From the NCBI GenBank assembly GCA_009773515.1, contig WSXX01000010.1, positions 81,495 through 145,494 on the forward strand: 64,000 nucleotides of DNA. Direction: 5' to 3'. The DNA comes from Bacteroidota bacterium. Its GTDB lineage: Bacteria; Bacteroidota; Bacteroidia; Bacteroidales; Lentimicrobiaceae. A program made the position numbers and the translations under genes. How positions within the stretch are numbered: position 1 is the stretch's first letter; every line of letters begins with the position of its first letter. The notes below the pieces were generated by a model, which did not search any database, was not told the DNA's origin, and was given only the letters and a program-made list of their open reading frames with translations. This document shows, piece by piece, positions 23,807 to 32,147 of the stretch.

Positions 23807-26800
23807 TTAATCTACTATCAAACCCGCCTTCCTGATTTTTCGATTTGCTTTTCTATTCGCCAGTTTTTCCTTTATGATGTCAACTATGTAATACATCATC
23901 GGGACCAGATAAACCGTTAAAATCATAGATGAGAGCAATCCTCCGATGATCACCCATGCCAGACCATTTTTCCATTCGCTGGCGGTGCCTCTTGCCAAAG
24001 CAATGGGCAACATTCCGATTGCCATTGAAAGCGTAGTCATTAAAATAGGCCGCATTCTCTCCTTGCCGGCGATAATAAGCGCTTCTTTAAAGTGCTTACC
24101 CTGGGCTTTTAACTGGTTGGTAAAATCCACAATCAGGATGGCATTTTTTGTTACCAGACCCATTAGCATGATAAGGCCTAATTGTGCAAACAATGTTAAA
24201 TGGTTTAATGATAAGTTCAAGGCCAGGAAGGCCCCAATGGCAGCCATCGGTATGGCAAACAAAGCCACAAACGGATAAATATAGCTATCATAAAGGGCGA
24301 TCATGATCAGGTAAATCAATAAAAATGAGATTAGCAAAACCGAGCCCAATGCCCCGAAACTTTCGTTTTGAGTTTTGATATCTGCCCCCCAGGTTAGTTT
24401 TACCCCTTCAGGAAGTGGTTTTGTTTTCAGAAAACTTATTGCATCATCAGCTAAAGTTCCTGAGGGTCTTCCAAACGATTCTGATGTAATGGTAACCGAT
24501 GGTTGCCTGTCTAATCGTTCGAGCAACGAAGGCGAATTGTCTTGTCTGACTTCAGCAAATTGTGATACTTCTACAGGAATATTCATCGGGTTTACGATGG
24601 AAAGGCGTTGTACATCTTCATAATTTTCCCGGTCAAAATCATCTAATCTTATCCGAACCGGATATTCTGTTCCATTTTCGGTTAAAGTGGCATCATCGTT
24701 TCCGGTGAAGGCAGTTCTTAGATTTAATCCAACATAAGCAGTATTTAATCCTAACCGCTGCATCTTGTCTTTGTCGGGTATAACCTTGTATTCAGGGCTT
24801 CCTTCTTTTACTGATAACTGAACATTATCGGCGCCCGGTATTTTCTCAATAGCAGCTTTTAGTTCATTGCCTGTTTCCATTACCAGATTGAGGTCGTTTC
24901 CACTCAGGGTAATTTTGATGGGGGCCTGTTTGGGTAGCAAGCCTAAAACGGCCATAGAAAAGTTAACGCCTGAGAATTCTTTATTCAATTCTTCGCGAAG
25001 CGATTTCATAAAAGCCTCTGTTTTTATGCTCCTTTCCTTTTCAGGCTTTAATTGAATGGTAAATTCCGATAAATTAGCAGAGCCAACACCTAAACTTCCA
25101 ATACCTGTGCTTGGCCCGGCAATATTGCTGAAAAGTGTTGACACTTCAGGTTGCTGCAGAATGAAGTTTTCTACTTCCCGGGTTCTGATGTTGTTCTCCT
25201 GAACGGTGGTTGTTTTGTCATATTCAAGGTTCAGACGAAACTTTCCCTGATCGCCTGTTGACATCATTTCCTTGCCTATGATGTCTTGTTTCATCATTAC
25301 CCCCGTCATTACCAATAGAAAAACTACTATTCCTGTAAAGATAAGTTTGTGGCTAAGGACCCATTCCAATTGATGGCCATACCAATCAGTGAAAGTTGTT
25401 AATTGCCTTTCGAACCAAAGTAGGAAACGGTTTATAATGTTGGTAGGTTGTAAATCTTCCTTTTTCCCAATCCTCGAAGCCAGCCAGGGTACCAGGGTAA
25501 AGCCCACCAATAAGCTGGTAAGGGTTGAAGTTATTACCACTATCGAAAACTGTTTCAGCATATCGGCCACAAACACCTGCAAAAACAAAATGGGTAAAAA
25601 CACGACCACGTCAACCAGGGTAATTGAAATGGCCGAAAAACCAATCTCCATTCGTCCTTCCAATGCCGCTTCTACTTTGTCCTTGCCCATATCGATGTGG
25701 CGCTGAATGTTTTCAAGAATCACAATGGCATCATCCACCAGTATTCCGATAATTAAAGACATGGCCAGTAAGGTCATCAGATTTAAGGTGAAGCCCATTA
25801 GCCACATCACCGCAAAGGCTGTAATTAATGAGGTAGGAATTGCAATTAATACAATCAAAGAATTCCGGTAGCTGCGCAAAAACAGGAACATAATCAGCGA
25901 AACCAGGATTACCGCCAGAATAAGGTCGAAAACCACTGAATTTACCGCCGCAATCGTCATATCGGTTGAATCATCTGCAACTATAAATTTTACCCCATAT
26001 TTTGTATTGGCGCTTTCAATTTGGGTGAGTTTTTCGTGCACCAATTTTGAAACTTCCACGGCATTGGCATCGCCTTGTTTCTTCAACAAAAGCCCAATCC
26101 CATTTTCCCCGTTATATCGGCTAACGGAACTTATTTCCTTAACACCGTCGATAACATTTGCCACATCTCTTACATAAACCGGACTGCCCGGCACTGGCAT
26201 AGTTACCTGAACATTCATAATGTCATTTACACTTGCAAATTTCCCGGTTAACCTTACTGAATTGCTCTCTTTATCGGTTTGTGCTTTGCCTGCAGGCAAA
26301 TCAATTCCTGAACGATTAATGGCTTCCACAACCTGGTAAAGCGATATTTTATACAATTTTAATTTGTCCTGATCTGCTTTCACCTGAATTTCACGTTCTT
26401 CGCCACCCAGCATTGTAATTTCTGCCACACCCTTCAATTGCTGAATTTGAGGGAGGTAATCATCTTTCATTTTCTGATAAAACTCAGTAGCCGGCAGGTT
26501 ACTTGTTGCACTGATGGAAATGATTGGTAAATCGTTTGGAGAAACCTTGCTCATTACCGGACTTAAAATATCGGCAGGCAGGTCTTTGCGGATATTATCA
26601 ATATAGCGCTGGGCATCCTGCATGGCAATGTTCAGATCCGTGCCGTATTTCAGGTTGGCGATAATTACAGAGGCGTTAGGCATCGACTTGGTTTCCAGGT
26701 AGTCAACGCCTTCTAGGTTCGACAATGCATCTTCTATTTTTCTGGATACAGAGGTTTCCACTTCATTCGGCTCGGCGCCCGGGTACATTGTTTTTATTAC

Positions 26801-26935
26801 GATTACCGGCTGGTTAAAGTCGGGCAACAGCTCATAACCCAGGTTATTAAAGCCAATTACCCCCAACAGGGTAAATACGCTGAAAAGCACGATGATCAGC
26901 GAAGGGCGGTTGATTGATATTTTTGTAATATTCAT
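23807..26935 (-). CDS. RND efflux transporter inner-membrane permease (HAE1/AcrB-like)
   Basis: This 1042-residue proton-driven pump has the standard RND layout: twelve membrane helices with two large periplasmic loops. The proton-relay residues are visible as GILVDDAIVILEN near residues 400-412 (paired Asp) and GLVTKNAILIVDF near 935-947 (Lys). Length and motifs fit the HAE1 multidrug family; no heavy-metal (HME) signature was noticed. It belongs to the operon cupin-TetR-membrane protein-TetR-TolC-adaptor-permease, with a broken four-helix-bundle gene between adaptor and permease. The substrate is unknown. Confidence 0.93.
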   Translation of the reverse strand: MNITKISINRPSLIIVLFSVFTLLGVIGFNNLGYELLPDFNQPVIVIKTMYPGAEPNEVETSVSRKIEDALSNLEGVDYLETKSMPNASVIIANLKYGTDLNIAMQDAQRYIDNIRKDLPADILSPVMSKVSPNDLPIISISATSNLPATEFYQKMKDDYLPQIQQLKGVAEITMLGGEEREIQVKADQDKLKLYKISLYQVVEAINRSGIDLPAGKAQTDKESNSVRLTGKFASVNDIMNVQVTMPVPGSPVYVRDVANVIDGVKEISSVSRYNGENGIGLLLKKQGDANAVEVSKLVHEKLTQIESANTKYGVKFIVADDSTDMTIAAVNSVVFDLILAVILVSLIMFLFLRSYRNSLIVLIAIPTSLITAFAVMWLMGFTLNLMTLLAMSLIIGILVDDAIVILENIQRHIDMGKDKVEAALEGRMEIGFSAISITLVDVVVFLPILFLQVFVADMLKQFSIVVITSTLTSLLVGFTLVPWLASRIGKKEDLQPTNIINRFLLWFERQLTTFTDWYGHQLEWVLSHKLIFTGIVVFLLVMTGVMMKQDIIGKEMMSTGDQGKFRLNLEYDKTTTVQENNIRTREVENFILQQPEVSTLFSNIAGPSTGIGSLGVGSANLSEFTIQLKPEKERSIKTEAFMKSLREELNKEFSGVNFSMAVLGLLPKQAPIKITLSGNDLNLVMETGNELKAAIEKIPGADNVQLSVKEGSPEYKVIPDKDKMQRLGLNTAYVGLNLRTAFTGNDDATLTENGTEYPVRIRLDDFDRENYEDVQRLSIVNPMNIPVEVSQFAEVRQDNSPSLLERLDRQPSVTITSESFGRPSGTLADDAISFLKTKPLPEGVKLTWGADIKTQNESFGALGSVLLISFLLIYLIMIALYDSYIYPFVALFAIPMAAIGAFLALNLSLNHLTLFAQLGLIMLMGLVTKNAILIVDFTNQLKAQGKHFKEALIIAGKERMRPILMTTLSMAIGMLPIALARGTASEWKNGLAWVIIGGLLSSMILTVYLVPMMYYIVDIIKEKLANRKANRKIRKAGLIVD

Positions 26936-26958
26936 GTCATTTAATTTAAAATTACGAA

Positions 26959-27317
26959 TTACGAATTACGGTTTTTTGCTGAGATTTGTATTTTACCGAG
27001 AATTTTACAAATTTCTTCGGCATCATTAAACATGCTTTCAAATTCGTTTTTTGTGATATAATCTGTGGCATGTAAAAGTTTAAGCCAATAGATACTTTCT
27101 CTTGCTTCTTTGTATGCAATTCCCAGTTTATTCAAAAGTCCTTGTCAGAAACACCACCAATTGCTTCTTCTATATTCGCACCAATAGAAGTTCCGCTTCT
27201 TAGCAGTTGCTTTGATAAAATATATTCTTTCTTTTCTGCTATCAGGAATTTGTAGAAGTTTACAATTCTTATGGCAAAAGCAAATGACTTCTCTTGTACT
27301 ATATTATTTGTTTTCAT
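26959..27317 (-). pseudogene. frameshifted four-helix-bundle (S23-type) protein
   Basis: The ATG at 27317 opens a typical four-helix-bundle/S23 protein (IRIVNFYKFL, LSKQLLRSGTSIGANIEEAIGG). The frame stops at 27132 after DKDF. Adding one T in the run at about 27133-27138 restores LNKLGIAYKEARESIYWLKLL and a normal end at 26959, so one base appears deleted. It could be a true pseudogene or a sequencing error in a T run. The gene is wedged between the efflux adaptor and permease and is bordered by AATTACGAATT-type repeats on both sides, which suggests insertion of a cassette. Family function is unknown. Confidence 0.85.
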
Positions 27318-27335
27318 TTTCGTAATTTTTAATTT

Positions 27336-28397
27336 TTAATTCGTAATTGAAACGACATTTGCGCCATCAAACAAGTTGATAAACCCGTTGGTAACAATTA
27401 TATCACCGCTAACCAGGCCGCTTGAAACTATAACTTTGTTCTGAATCCTTTTTGAAACAGTGATGTTTTGAAGAATTGCTTTCCCATTTTTTACCAAATA
27501 AACCTGTGGCTGAATATTGGATCCAACAATTGCAGATGCAGGGACAATGATATGTTTTTCATCATCAGTACTTTCCCGCCCAACTTTCCCAAACATTCCT
27601 GACTTGATTTTCAGATCAGCTGTATTGCTGACCGTAAACTGAACCGGATAACTATTACCCATATTGGATTTACTGCCAATCATGGTCACTTTACCTGCCA
27701 GGGTAGTTTCAGGATATACATCTGCTGAAAGAGTGTACAATGCATTCATTTTATATTGATTCAATTCATTTTCGGGCACATTGGCCGTAAATTTCAGCAG
27801 CGAAATATCTGTTATTTGCAACAAGGGAATGCCGGGAGCTGCAAAAGCGCCTTCTTCGGTCATCTTAGCGGTAACAATTCCATTGAAAGGAGCTTTAATG
27901 GTAGTTTTATTGATTTGTTCAAGTAAAGTTGCCTTTTGCACTTGGGCCGATCTCAAAGCCAGGTCAGTCTTTTCTAACTGGATGCCTTGAATAGCATCTG
28001 CTTCGGCAAGAATCATATAGCGCTCAACATCGGCTTTATACCCTTCAACCTGAATTTCAACAGTTTGTAGCTGAAGTTTCAATAAGGAGTTGTCCAGCTG
28101 AATTACAGCCTGCCCTTTTTTGACTGTGCTTCCTAAATCAACCAAAACTGAGTTAATCTTGCCCTGTATATCCGCACTGATCCTGGTTTCCTTATTGGGC
28201 TCAAAAGTTCCGGGGTAGGAGATGTCATTGTTAATGCTTTCAAACTTCAGGGTGATGGCCTGTACATTAATGGCCTCCTCTTTGTTGTAGTGATAAACTC
28301 TGTTTTTCGTGGTTTCCTTGTTGCTTTTGAGCGTGAAAATCACGATGGCAATTATTGCCAATGCCAGGATTAAATAGATTATCTTTTTCATTGTCAT
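27336..28397 (-). CDS. RND efflux periplasmic adaptor (membrane fusion protein)
   Basis: This 353-residue protein links the RND permease to the TolC-like channel. It has an N-terminal membrane segment (about 5-22), a lipoyl/barrel-sandwich half motif GKINSVLVDLGSTVKKGQAV near residues 79-98, an alpha-hairpin, the second lipoyl half KAPFNGIVTAKMTEEGAF near 168-185, and a beta-barrel domain. ATG codons at 28397 and 28391 are both possible starts. The stop codon lies within an ATTACGAATTAA sequence matching the repeats around the inserted four-helix-bundle gene. Confidence 0.92.
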   Translation of the reverse strand: MTMKKIIYLILALAIIAIVIFTLKSNKETTKNRVYHYNKEEAINVQAITLKFESINNDISYPGTFEPNKETRISADIQGKINSVLVDLGSTVKKGQAVIQLDNSLLKLQLQTVEIQVEGYKADVERYMILAEADAIQGIQLEKTDLALRSAQVQKATLLEQINKTTIKAPFNGIVTAKMTEEGAFAAPGIPLLQITDISLLKFTANVPENELNQYKMNALYTLSADVYPETTLAGKVTMIGSKSNMGNSYPVQFTVSNTADLKIKSGMFGKVGRESTDDEKHIIVPASAIVGSNIQPQVYLVKNGKAILQNITVSKRIQNKVIVSSGLVSGDIIVTNGFINLFDGANVVSITN

Positions 28398-28416
28398 TAT
28401 TTTTAATTCGTTGATT

Positions 28417-29760
28417 TTATTTGTTAGCTGAAAGCAAATTCCCTGTCACACGTTTATATTCAAGTTCCGCCCTCCGAAGATTTATTAACGCCACGATGTA
28501 GTTTTGCTGGGCCTCGCGGAGGGCATTGTCGGCCAAAAGCAGATCCGTTATATTTGCCATTCCATGCTGGTTTTGTAACACAGTATTGCTATATATCTTT
28601 TTGGCAAGATTTACCTGAGTGCTAACCGTAGCAATTGTTGTGTTAGCTATGTTATATTCCATTTCAGCATTCACCCGGTCAAGATTGGCTTTTTCAGTTA
28701 CTATTTCCTTTTGGATGATTGTCTTGTTAACTTCAATCTTTTTCCCCTTGATCTTATGCCGTGTTATCATTCCATTAAACAGCGGAACTGAAAGTTGCAC
28801 ACCAACATATCCTATCGGATGGAAATTAAAAAAGCTGTTGGATCCGGTGGTGCCAAAGCCGTTGCTGCCATAAACGCCATAAGCGTTCAGCGAAGGCAAC
28901 CTTAAATTCTTAAGGCCACTTAACTCCGACAAGCTGAATTCCATTTTCTTTTCAATCAGCAATATATCCGTAGTTGTCTTAGGCCTGAAATCAGTTTCAG
29001 CGATTGAAGTTTCATGTATTAAAACTTCGATGGAATCGGAAATTGGCTTTCCCAAAAGAAATTTAAGGGCATTTAACACCTGCTCATATTTGGAAGAAAT
29101 TGAGCTTCTTTGAGTGGTTAACTGTTCCAGTTGCAATTTAAGCCTGTCAACATCAGTGCCTTTGGCTAACTGCTGTTGGTAAAGTAAAGTTGTTGTTTGT
29201 ACCAGTTTATTGGTATTTATGATATTGCTATCCATAAAAGCCAGCTGATTCAGAAGCACCTGGGCATTGTAATAAACGTTGGAAACCTCCATCACCACAT
29301 CCTCATCCGTTTTATGCTTTTGTATTTCAGACATTTCAGTGGCGATACGCGTACTTTTAATCGCACTCAGCGCGATGGGATTAAAGAGTGGCATGGCGAA
29401 CTGCAGATTGGCGCTTAGGTTCTGAGGTACTCCAAACTGAATTTCCTTGTACGTGCCTTCCGGACCTCCAAAAGCAGCCTGAGGCATGATCTGGTAGGGC
29501 TGATCAGTGTAATACCGGTAGTCAACTACCCCATTAAGTTTGGGCATCAGAGTGCTTTTTGCTTCGCGATTCTTTTCGATGGCAATCAAACCATCCTGCT
29601 GGGCTAATCTGATGTTACGGTTGTAAATCAATGCGGTATCAATGCATTGATTTAGTGAGAGTGTTTGTGTTTGCGCAGAAATATACATCAGCAACAGAAA
29701 ACCAATTAAAAGGCCTCTGTAAAATCTTATTTCGTTCCGCTTCTGCCAGTATCTGATCAT
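28417..29760 (-). CDS. TolC-family outer-membrane efflux channel
   Basis: This 447-residue protein is the outer-membrane exit duct of the RND system. It has a signal sequence (about residues 15-32), followed by two outer-membrane-efflux repeats: LSLNQCIDTALIYNRNIRLA near residues 34-53, and a second half from about 250 with LPSLNAYGVYG and ITDLLLADNALREAQQNYI near 408. It lies 19 bp upstream of the adaptor gene and 33 bp downstream of a TetR gene. Confidence 0.92.
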   Translation of the reverse strand: MIRYWQKRNEIRFYRGLLIGFLLLMYISAQTQTLSLNQCIDTALIYNRNIRLAQQDGLIAIEKNREAKSTLMPKLNGVVDYRYYTDQPYQIMPQAAFGGPEGTYKEIQFGVPQNLSANLQFAMPLFNPIALSAIKSTRIATEMSEIQKHKTDEDVVMEVSNVYYNAQVLLNQLAFMDSNIINTNKLVQTTTLLYQQQLAKGTDVDRLKLQLEQLTTQRSSISSKYEQVLNALKFLLGKPISDSIEVLIHETSIAETDFRPKTTTDILLIEKKMEFSLSELSGLKNLRLPSLNAYGVYGSNGFGTTGSNSFFNFHPIGYVGVQLSVPLFNGMITRHKIKGKKIEVNKTIIQKEIVTEKANLDRVNAEMEYNIANTTIATVSTQVNLAKKIYSNTVLQNQHGMANITDLLLADNALREAQQNYIVALINLRRAELEYKRVTGNLLSANK

Positions 29761-29793
29761 TTGTTTGATTTTTTAAATTGTTTTTTATTCTGA

Positions 29794-30351
29794 TTAATCC
29801 TCACTGCTGCTGCTCTTTAAGTGTTCAATATTTTTGAGGAAAGACTCAGTAACCCATTTTTCGTTCATGTGCTGTCGAAAACTCACCAGGATTCTATTTA
29901 CCAGATATCTGGATTTTAACTCAGCTTGAAATATATTTTCGTTTTTTCCTTTGTTTATTATTTGTAACAGAAAGCTTTCCACGCTCTTTTTTGTCCTTTT
30001 TATGGTAACCAATATTTCAGAATTCCTTTCTTCCAAATGTTTGTCAAATATCACTGACAGGAAGATTGGTTTTTGCTCGAATAATCTATACAGATCTTTA
30101 AAAAGGGTTTGAAGTGCTTCATCAGGCGTCAGACTGATATTTGCCATATTATCAATCAGTTGTAATATTGAAGTTTCTAAACTGATTACCAGAGTAAGCA
30201 GAATATCATTGTCTCTGCTGAAGTGCATTGAGAGTTCCTCATGGGTTAGCCCCAGTCTCATTTCTAATTCTTCAATCGATAATGAATTTATCTCTGATTG
30301 AAGTATGAGTCTTCCTGCAGCTTCGATTAAATCTTCTTTATTTTTGTTCAT
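29794..30351 (-). CDS. TetR family transcriptional regulator (proximal to the efflux genes)
   Basis: From the ATG at 30351 this protein has 185 residues; the longer reading frame starts with an unlikely TTG. The N-terminal helix-turn-helix is somewhat divergent (MNKNKEDLIEAAGRLILQSE, then LSIEELEMRLGLTHEELSMHF). The C-terminal region is a helical ligand-binding domain. A perfect inverted repeat TATTCACAAA/TTTGTGAATA at 30371-30408 lies in its promoter region and shares its half-site with the site before the cupin gene, suggesting autoregulation or control by the second TetR. Confidence 0.82.
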   Translation of the reverse strand: MNKNKEDLIEAAGRLILQSEINSLSIEELEMRLGLTHEELSMHFSRDNDILLTLVISLETSILQLIDNMANISLTPDEALQTLFKDLYRLFEQKPIFLSVIFDKHLEERNSEILVTIKRTKKSVESFLLQIINKGKNENIFQAELKSRYLVNRILVSFRQHMNEKWVTESFLKNIEHLKSSSSED

Positions 30352-30370
30352 AGCTCTATGTGTTAGTAAA

Positions 30371-30408
30371 TATTCACAAACTAAATTGAACAAATTTTTT
30401 TGTGAATA
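30371..30408. promoter_or_regulatory. inverted-repeat operator candidate upstream of TetR gene 1
   Basis: Ten-base arms TATTCACAAA (30371-30380) and TTTGTGAATA (30399-30408) are perfectly complementary with an 18-bp spacer, immediately after the stop of the 129-residue membrane protein gene. Confidence 0.6.
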
Positions 30409-30798
30409 CTATTTTTTGTTTTTTGAAATCATGACAAAGGCAAGGGCGGTAAAACCAATTGTAACAACAATTCTAAACAGCATCGCTCCAACGGTCTTTA
30501 TCTCATAGATACCACCAGAGTTAATGTGAATAAGTAGTCCAATAAATGCAGCTATCAGAACTATTGCTGATAAACCTATTGGTTTTATGGTCCATTTTTT
30601 ATTTTTAATAAAACCATAAGCAGCAACAAGATAAAGGATACTGCTCAGGAAATTAGCCCAAACCACAAGCAAAACATAATTTCCCTCTTTTGCCCTTATG
30701 CCAAACAAATCGAAAATTACCGAACTACTCAGAAATAAGGTTAGCAAACCAAAAGCAGCCAAAATAGCGGCTATCGTTATCAGAAGTGCTCTTTTCAT
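30409..30798 (-). CDS. small four-helix membrane protein of unknown function
   Basis: This 129-residue protein has four predicted helices (near residues 5-27, 42-62, 74-91 and 104-124) and a basic C-terminus. I do not recognise a family beyond a generic small hydrophobic protein. Its start overlaps the stop of the upstream TetR gene by four bases (30795-30798), so it is translationally coupled and belongs to the efflux operon. It may be an accessory or sensor of the same stress. Confidence 0.7.
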   Translation of the reverse strand: MKRALLITIAAILAAFGLLTLFLSSSVIFDLFGIRAKEGNYVLLVVWANFLSSILYLVAAYGFIKNKKWTIKPIGLSAIVLIAAFIGLLIHINSGGIYEIKTVGAMLFRIVVTIGFTALAFVMISKNKK

Positions 30799-31382
30799 AC
30801 CTGTTTGTTTTTAATAATTGTAAGTAAGGATTGCACCATTTTATTGCCGCTCCCTTCAAGATCAAATCCAAAATTTGCAATCCGCCATTTGAACATCTGG
30901 AGTTTGAATGTGCCCATGATAATATGCACCAGTTCTTCAGTTGCAATGGCATTTGTAAATATGCCTTTTTGCTGACCCTCCATTATTAAGGGTAATAAGT
31001 GTTTAATCTTAACATTGATCAGATTAAGAATATTCTGATTGATTAGCTTACTTTCTTCCATCAGTCCATCTGAAAAAACAGCTACAACAAAATGAGGATT
31101 TTCGTTAAAAAACCTGAATTGTTCCCGGAAAAGTGATTTAAATTGCTCTTCAGGATCTGCCTGCTTATTCAAATTCGACAATCTTTTATCAATATCTTCA
31201 GCCAGGTATTTCAGCAAGGCGATAATAATTTCCTCCTTGCTTGCAAAATGCCTGTAAATGGCACTTTCGGAGAACTGCATTTCTTTTGCCAGATTTTTGA
31301 TGGTCAACCCACTAACGCCTGAAGATGTTAGTATTTTACCGGCTGCTTCAATAATCTCTAATTGACGAGATGTAATATCCAT
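30795..31382 (-). CDS. TetR/AcrR family transcriptional regulator (distal)
   Basis: This 195-residue protein has a clear TetR DNA-binding domain: ITSRQLEIIEAAGKILTSSG, LTIKNLAKEMQFSESAIYRHF and ASKEEIIIALLKYL at residues 3-60. The helical C-terminal part is the inducer-binding domain. It lies 43 bp downstream of the cupin gene and overlaps the membrane protein gene by four bases. It is a good candidate for the repressor that binds the TTTGTGA-type sites upstream of the cupin and TetR 1 genes. Confidence 0.9.
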   Translation of the reverse strand: MDITSRQLEIIEAAGKILTSSGVSGLTIKNLAKEMQFSESAIYRHFASKEEIIIALLKYLAEDIDKRLSNLNKQADPEEQFKSLFREQFRFFNENPHFVVAVFSDGLMEESKLINQNILNLINVKIKHLLPLIMEGQQKGIFTNAIATEELVHIIMGTFKLQMFKWRIANFGFDLEGSGNKMVQSLLTIIKNKQV

Positions 31383-31425
31383 TGTATTTGGGTCTTATTT
31401 ATGTAATTAGTGAGTAGCCCTGTCA

Positions 31426-31764
31426 CTATAAAACTTTGGTTGAACTAACCGGACGTGGTGCCTTAACAACAAGAATCCTCGCTACGTTCCCGGAATCATT
31501 GCTAATGTAGTGAACAATATCGGCAGGGCTCTCGATGAGCGAATCAACTGCGCACACTTCACTTTCATCACCTATATGAATGGTTGGTGTTCCTTCGACA
31601 ACAAAGAAAAATACATCCACCGGAGTTTTGTGCGGTTTCAGGCTTTCACCGGGCTTTAGAGCCATCAGCATTGCCTGAGCCGATTCCTTGTTATAGATTT
31701 GCCTCACATCAATTTTGTGTGGTGTTTCTTTAATTTCCTGCTCGTGGTATCTGGTAATTTTCAT
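31426..31764 (-). CDS. cupin domain protein
   Basis: This 112-residue single-domain cupin contains the motif GESLKPHKTPVDVFFFVVEG near residues 38-57 and the second motif SPADIVHYISNDSG near 78-91, with His residues available for metal binding. Small cupins of this kind have no fixed function. It is first in a possible operon with two TetR regulators and an RND pump, directly behind a promoter overlapped by a 22-bp inverted repeat. Confidence 0.85.
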   Translation of the reverse strand: MKITRYHEQEIKETPHKIDVRQIYNKESAQAMLMALKPGESLKPHKTPVDVFFFVVEGTPTIHIGDESEVCAVDSLIESPADIVHYISNDSGNVARILVVKAPRPVSSTKVL

Positions 31765-31795
31765 GTTTTTTTCTTTTAAGAAGAGATTAATTAAG

Positions 31796-31817
31796 TTTGT
31801 GAATATTCGCTCACAAA
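31796..31817. promoter_or_regulatory. inverted-repeat operator candidate upstream of the cupin gene
   Basis: TTTGTGA (31796-31802) and TCACAAA (31811-31817) are perfect inverted arms around a GAATATTC-containing centre. The right arm overlaps the -7 promoter element, and the left arm extends to TTTGTGAATA, identical to the half-site at 30399-30408. Confidence 0.65.
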
Positions 31818-31821
31818 GATA
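31814..31821 (-). promoter_or_regulatory. Bacteroidota -7 promoter element for the cupin-efflux operon
   Basis: The minus strand reads TATCTTTG, overlapped by the inverted-repeat operator, so a bound repressor would block RNA polymerase. Confidence 0.6.
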
Positions 31822-31934
31822 CGCTAATTATAATATGGTTGTCAAGTTTATTTTAATAAAAATTTTGTATATTTTGCTAATGAATTAATAATGTAGTGGT
31901 TACATTTATAATTACTATTTTGAGTGTTGTAATT

Positions 31935-31975
31935 CAAAAAAACAAACCCGGAGAAGGTTTGACCTTAAACCGGGC
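31935..31975 (-). terminator. intrinsic terminator after the metal-resistance operon
   Basis: On the minus strand CCCGG pairs with CCGGG, with an inner AAGGT/ACCTT pair, followed by a T run. It resembles the terminator at 20791-20834. Confidence 0.75.
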
Positions 31976-32147
31976 ATGTTATAAATCGGATGCGTCAAAA
32001 AACACGAAAGTGATCGTCCCCCTTTTTCGAAAGGGGGAGAAGAGGGGGATAACAAAATGTGTAATATTTGAAGAAATTATTTTTATCTTTTAACTTAGCC
32101 TATCAAGCTAAATTTCTGTGTTTAGGAACTCAGTTTCCCGGATAAAA

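Larger units (their letters stand above)
31765..32147. other. gene-free interval: cupin promoter/operator and a terminator
   Basis: The interval holds the operator and promoter of the cupin gene (31796-31821) and the intrinsic terminator of the metal-resistance operon (31935-31975). No gene was seen in the remaining AT-rich sequence. Confidence 0.65.

Noticed and set aside
27132..27317. A complete 61-residue gene
   Set aside because: The missing half of the four-helix-bundle family is present in the adjacent frame, so this is a frameshifted gene rather than a short complete one.
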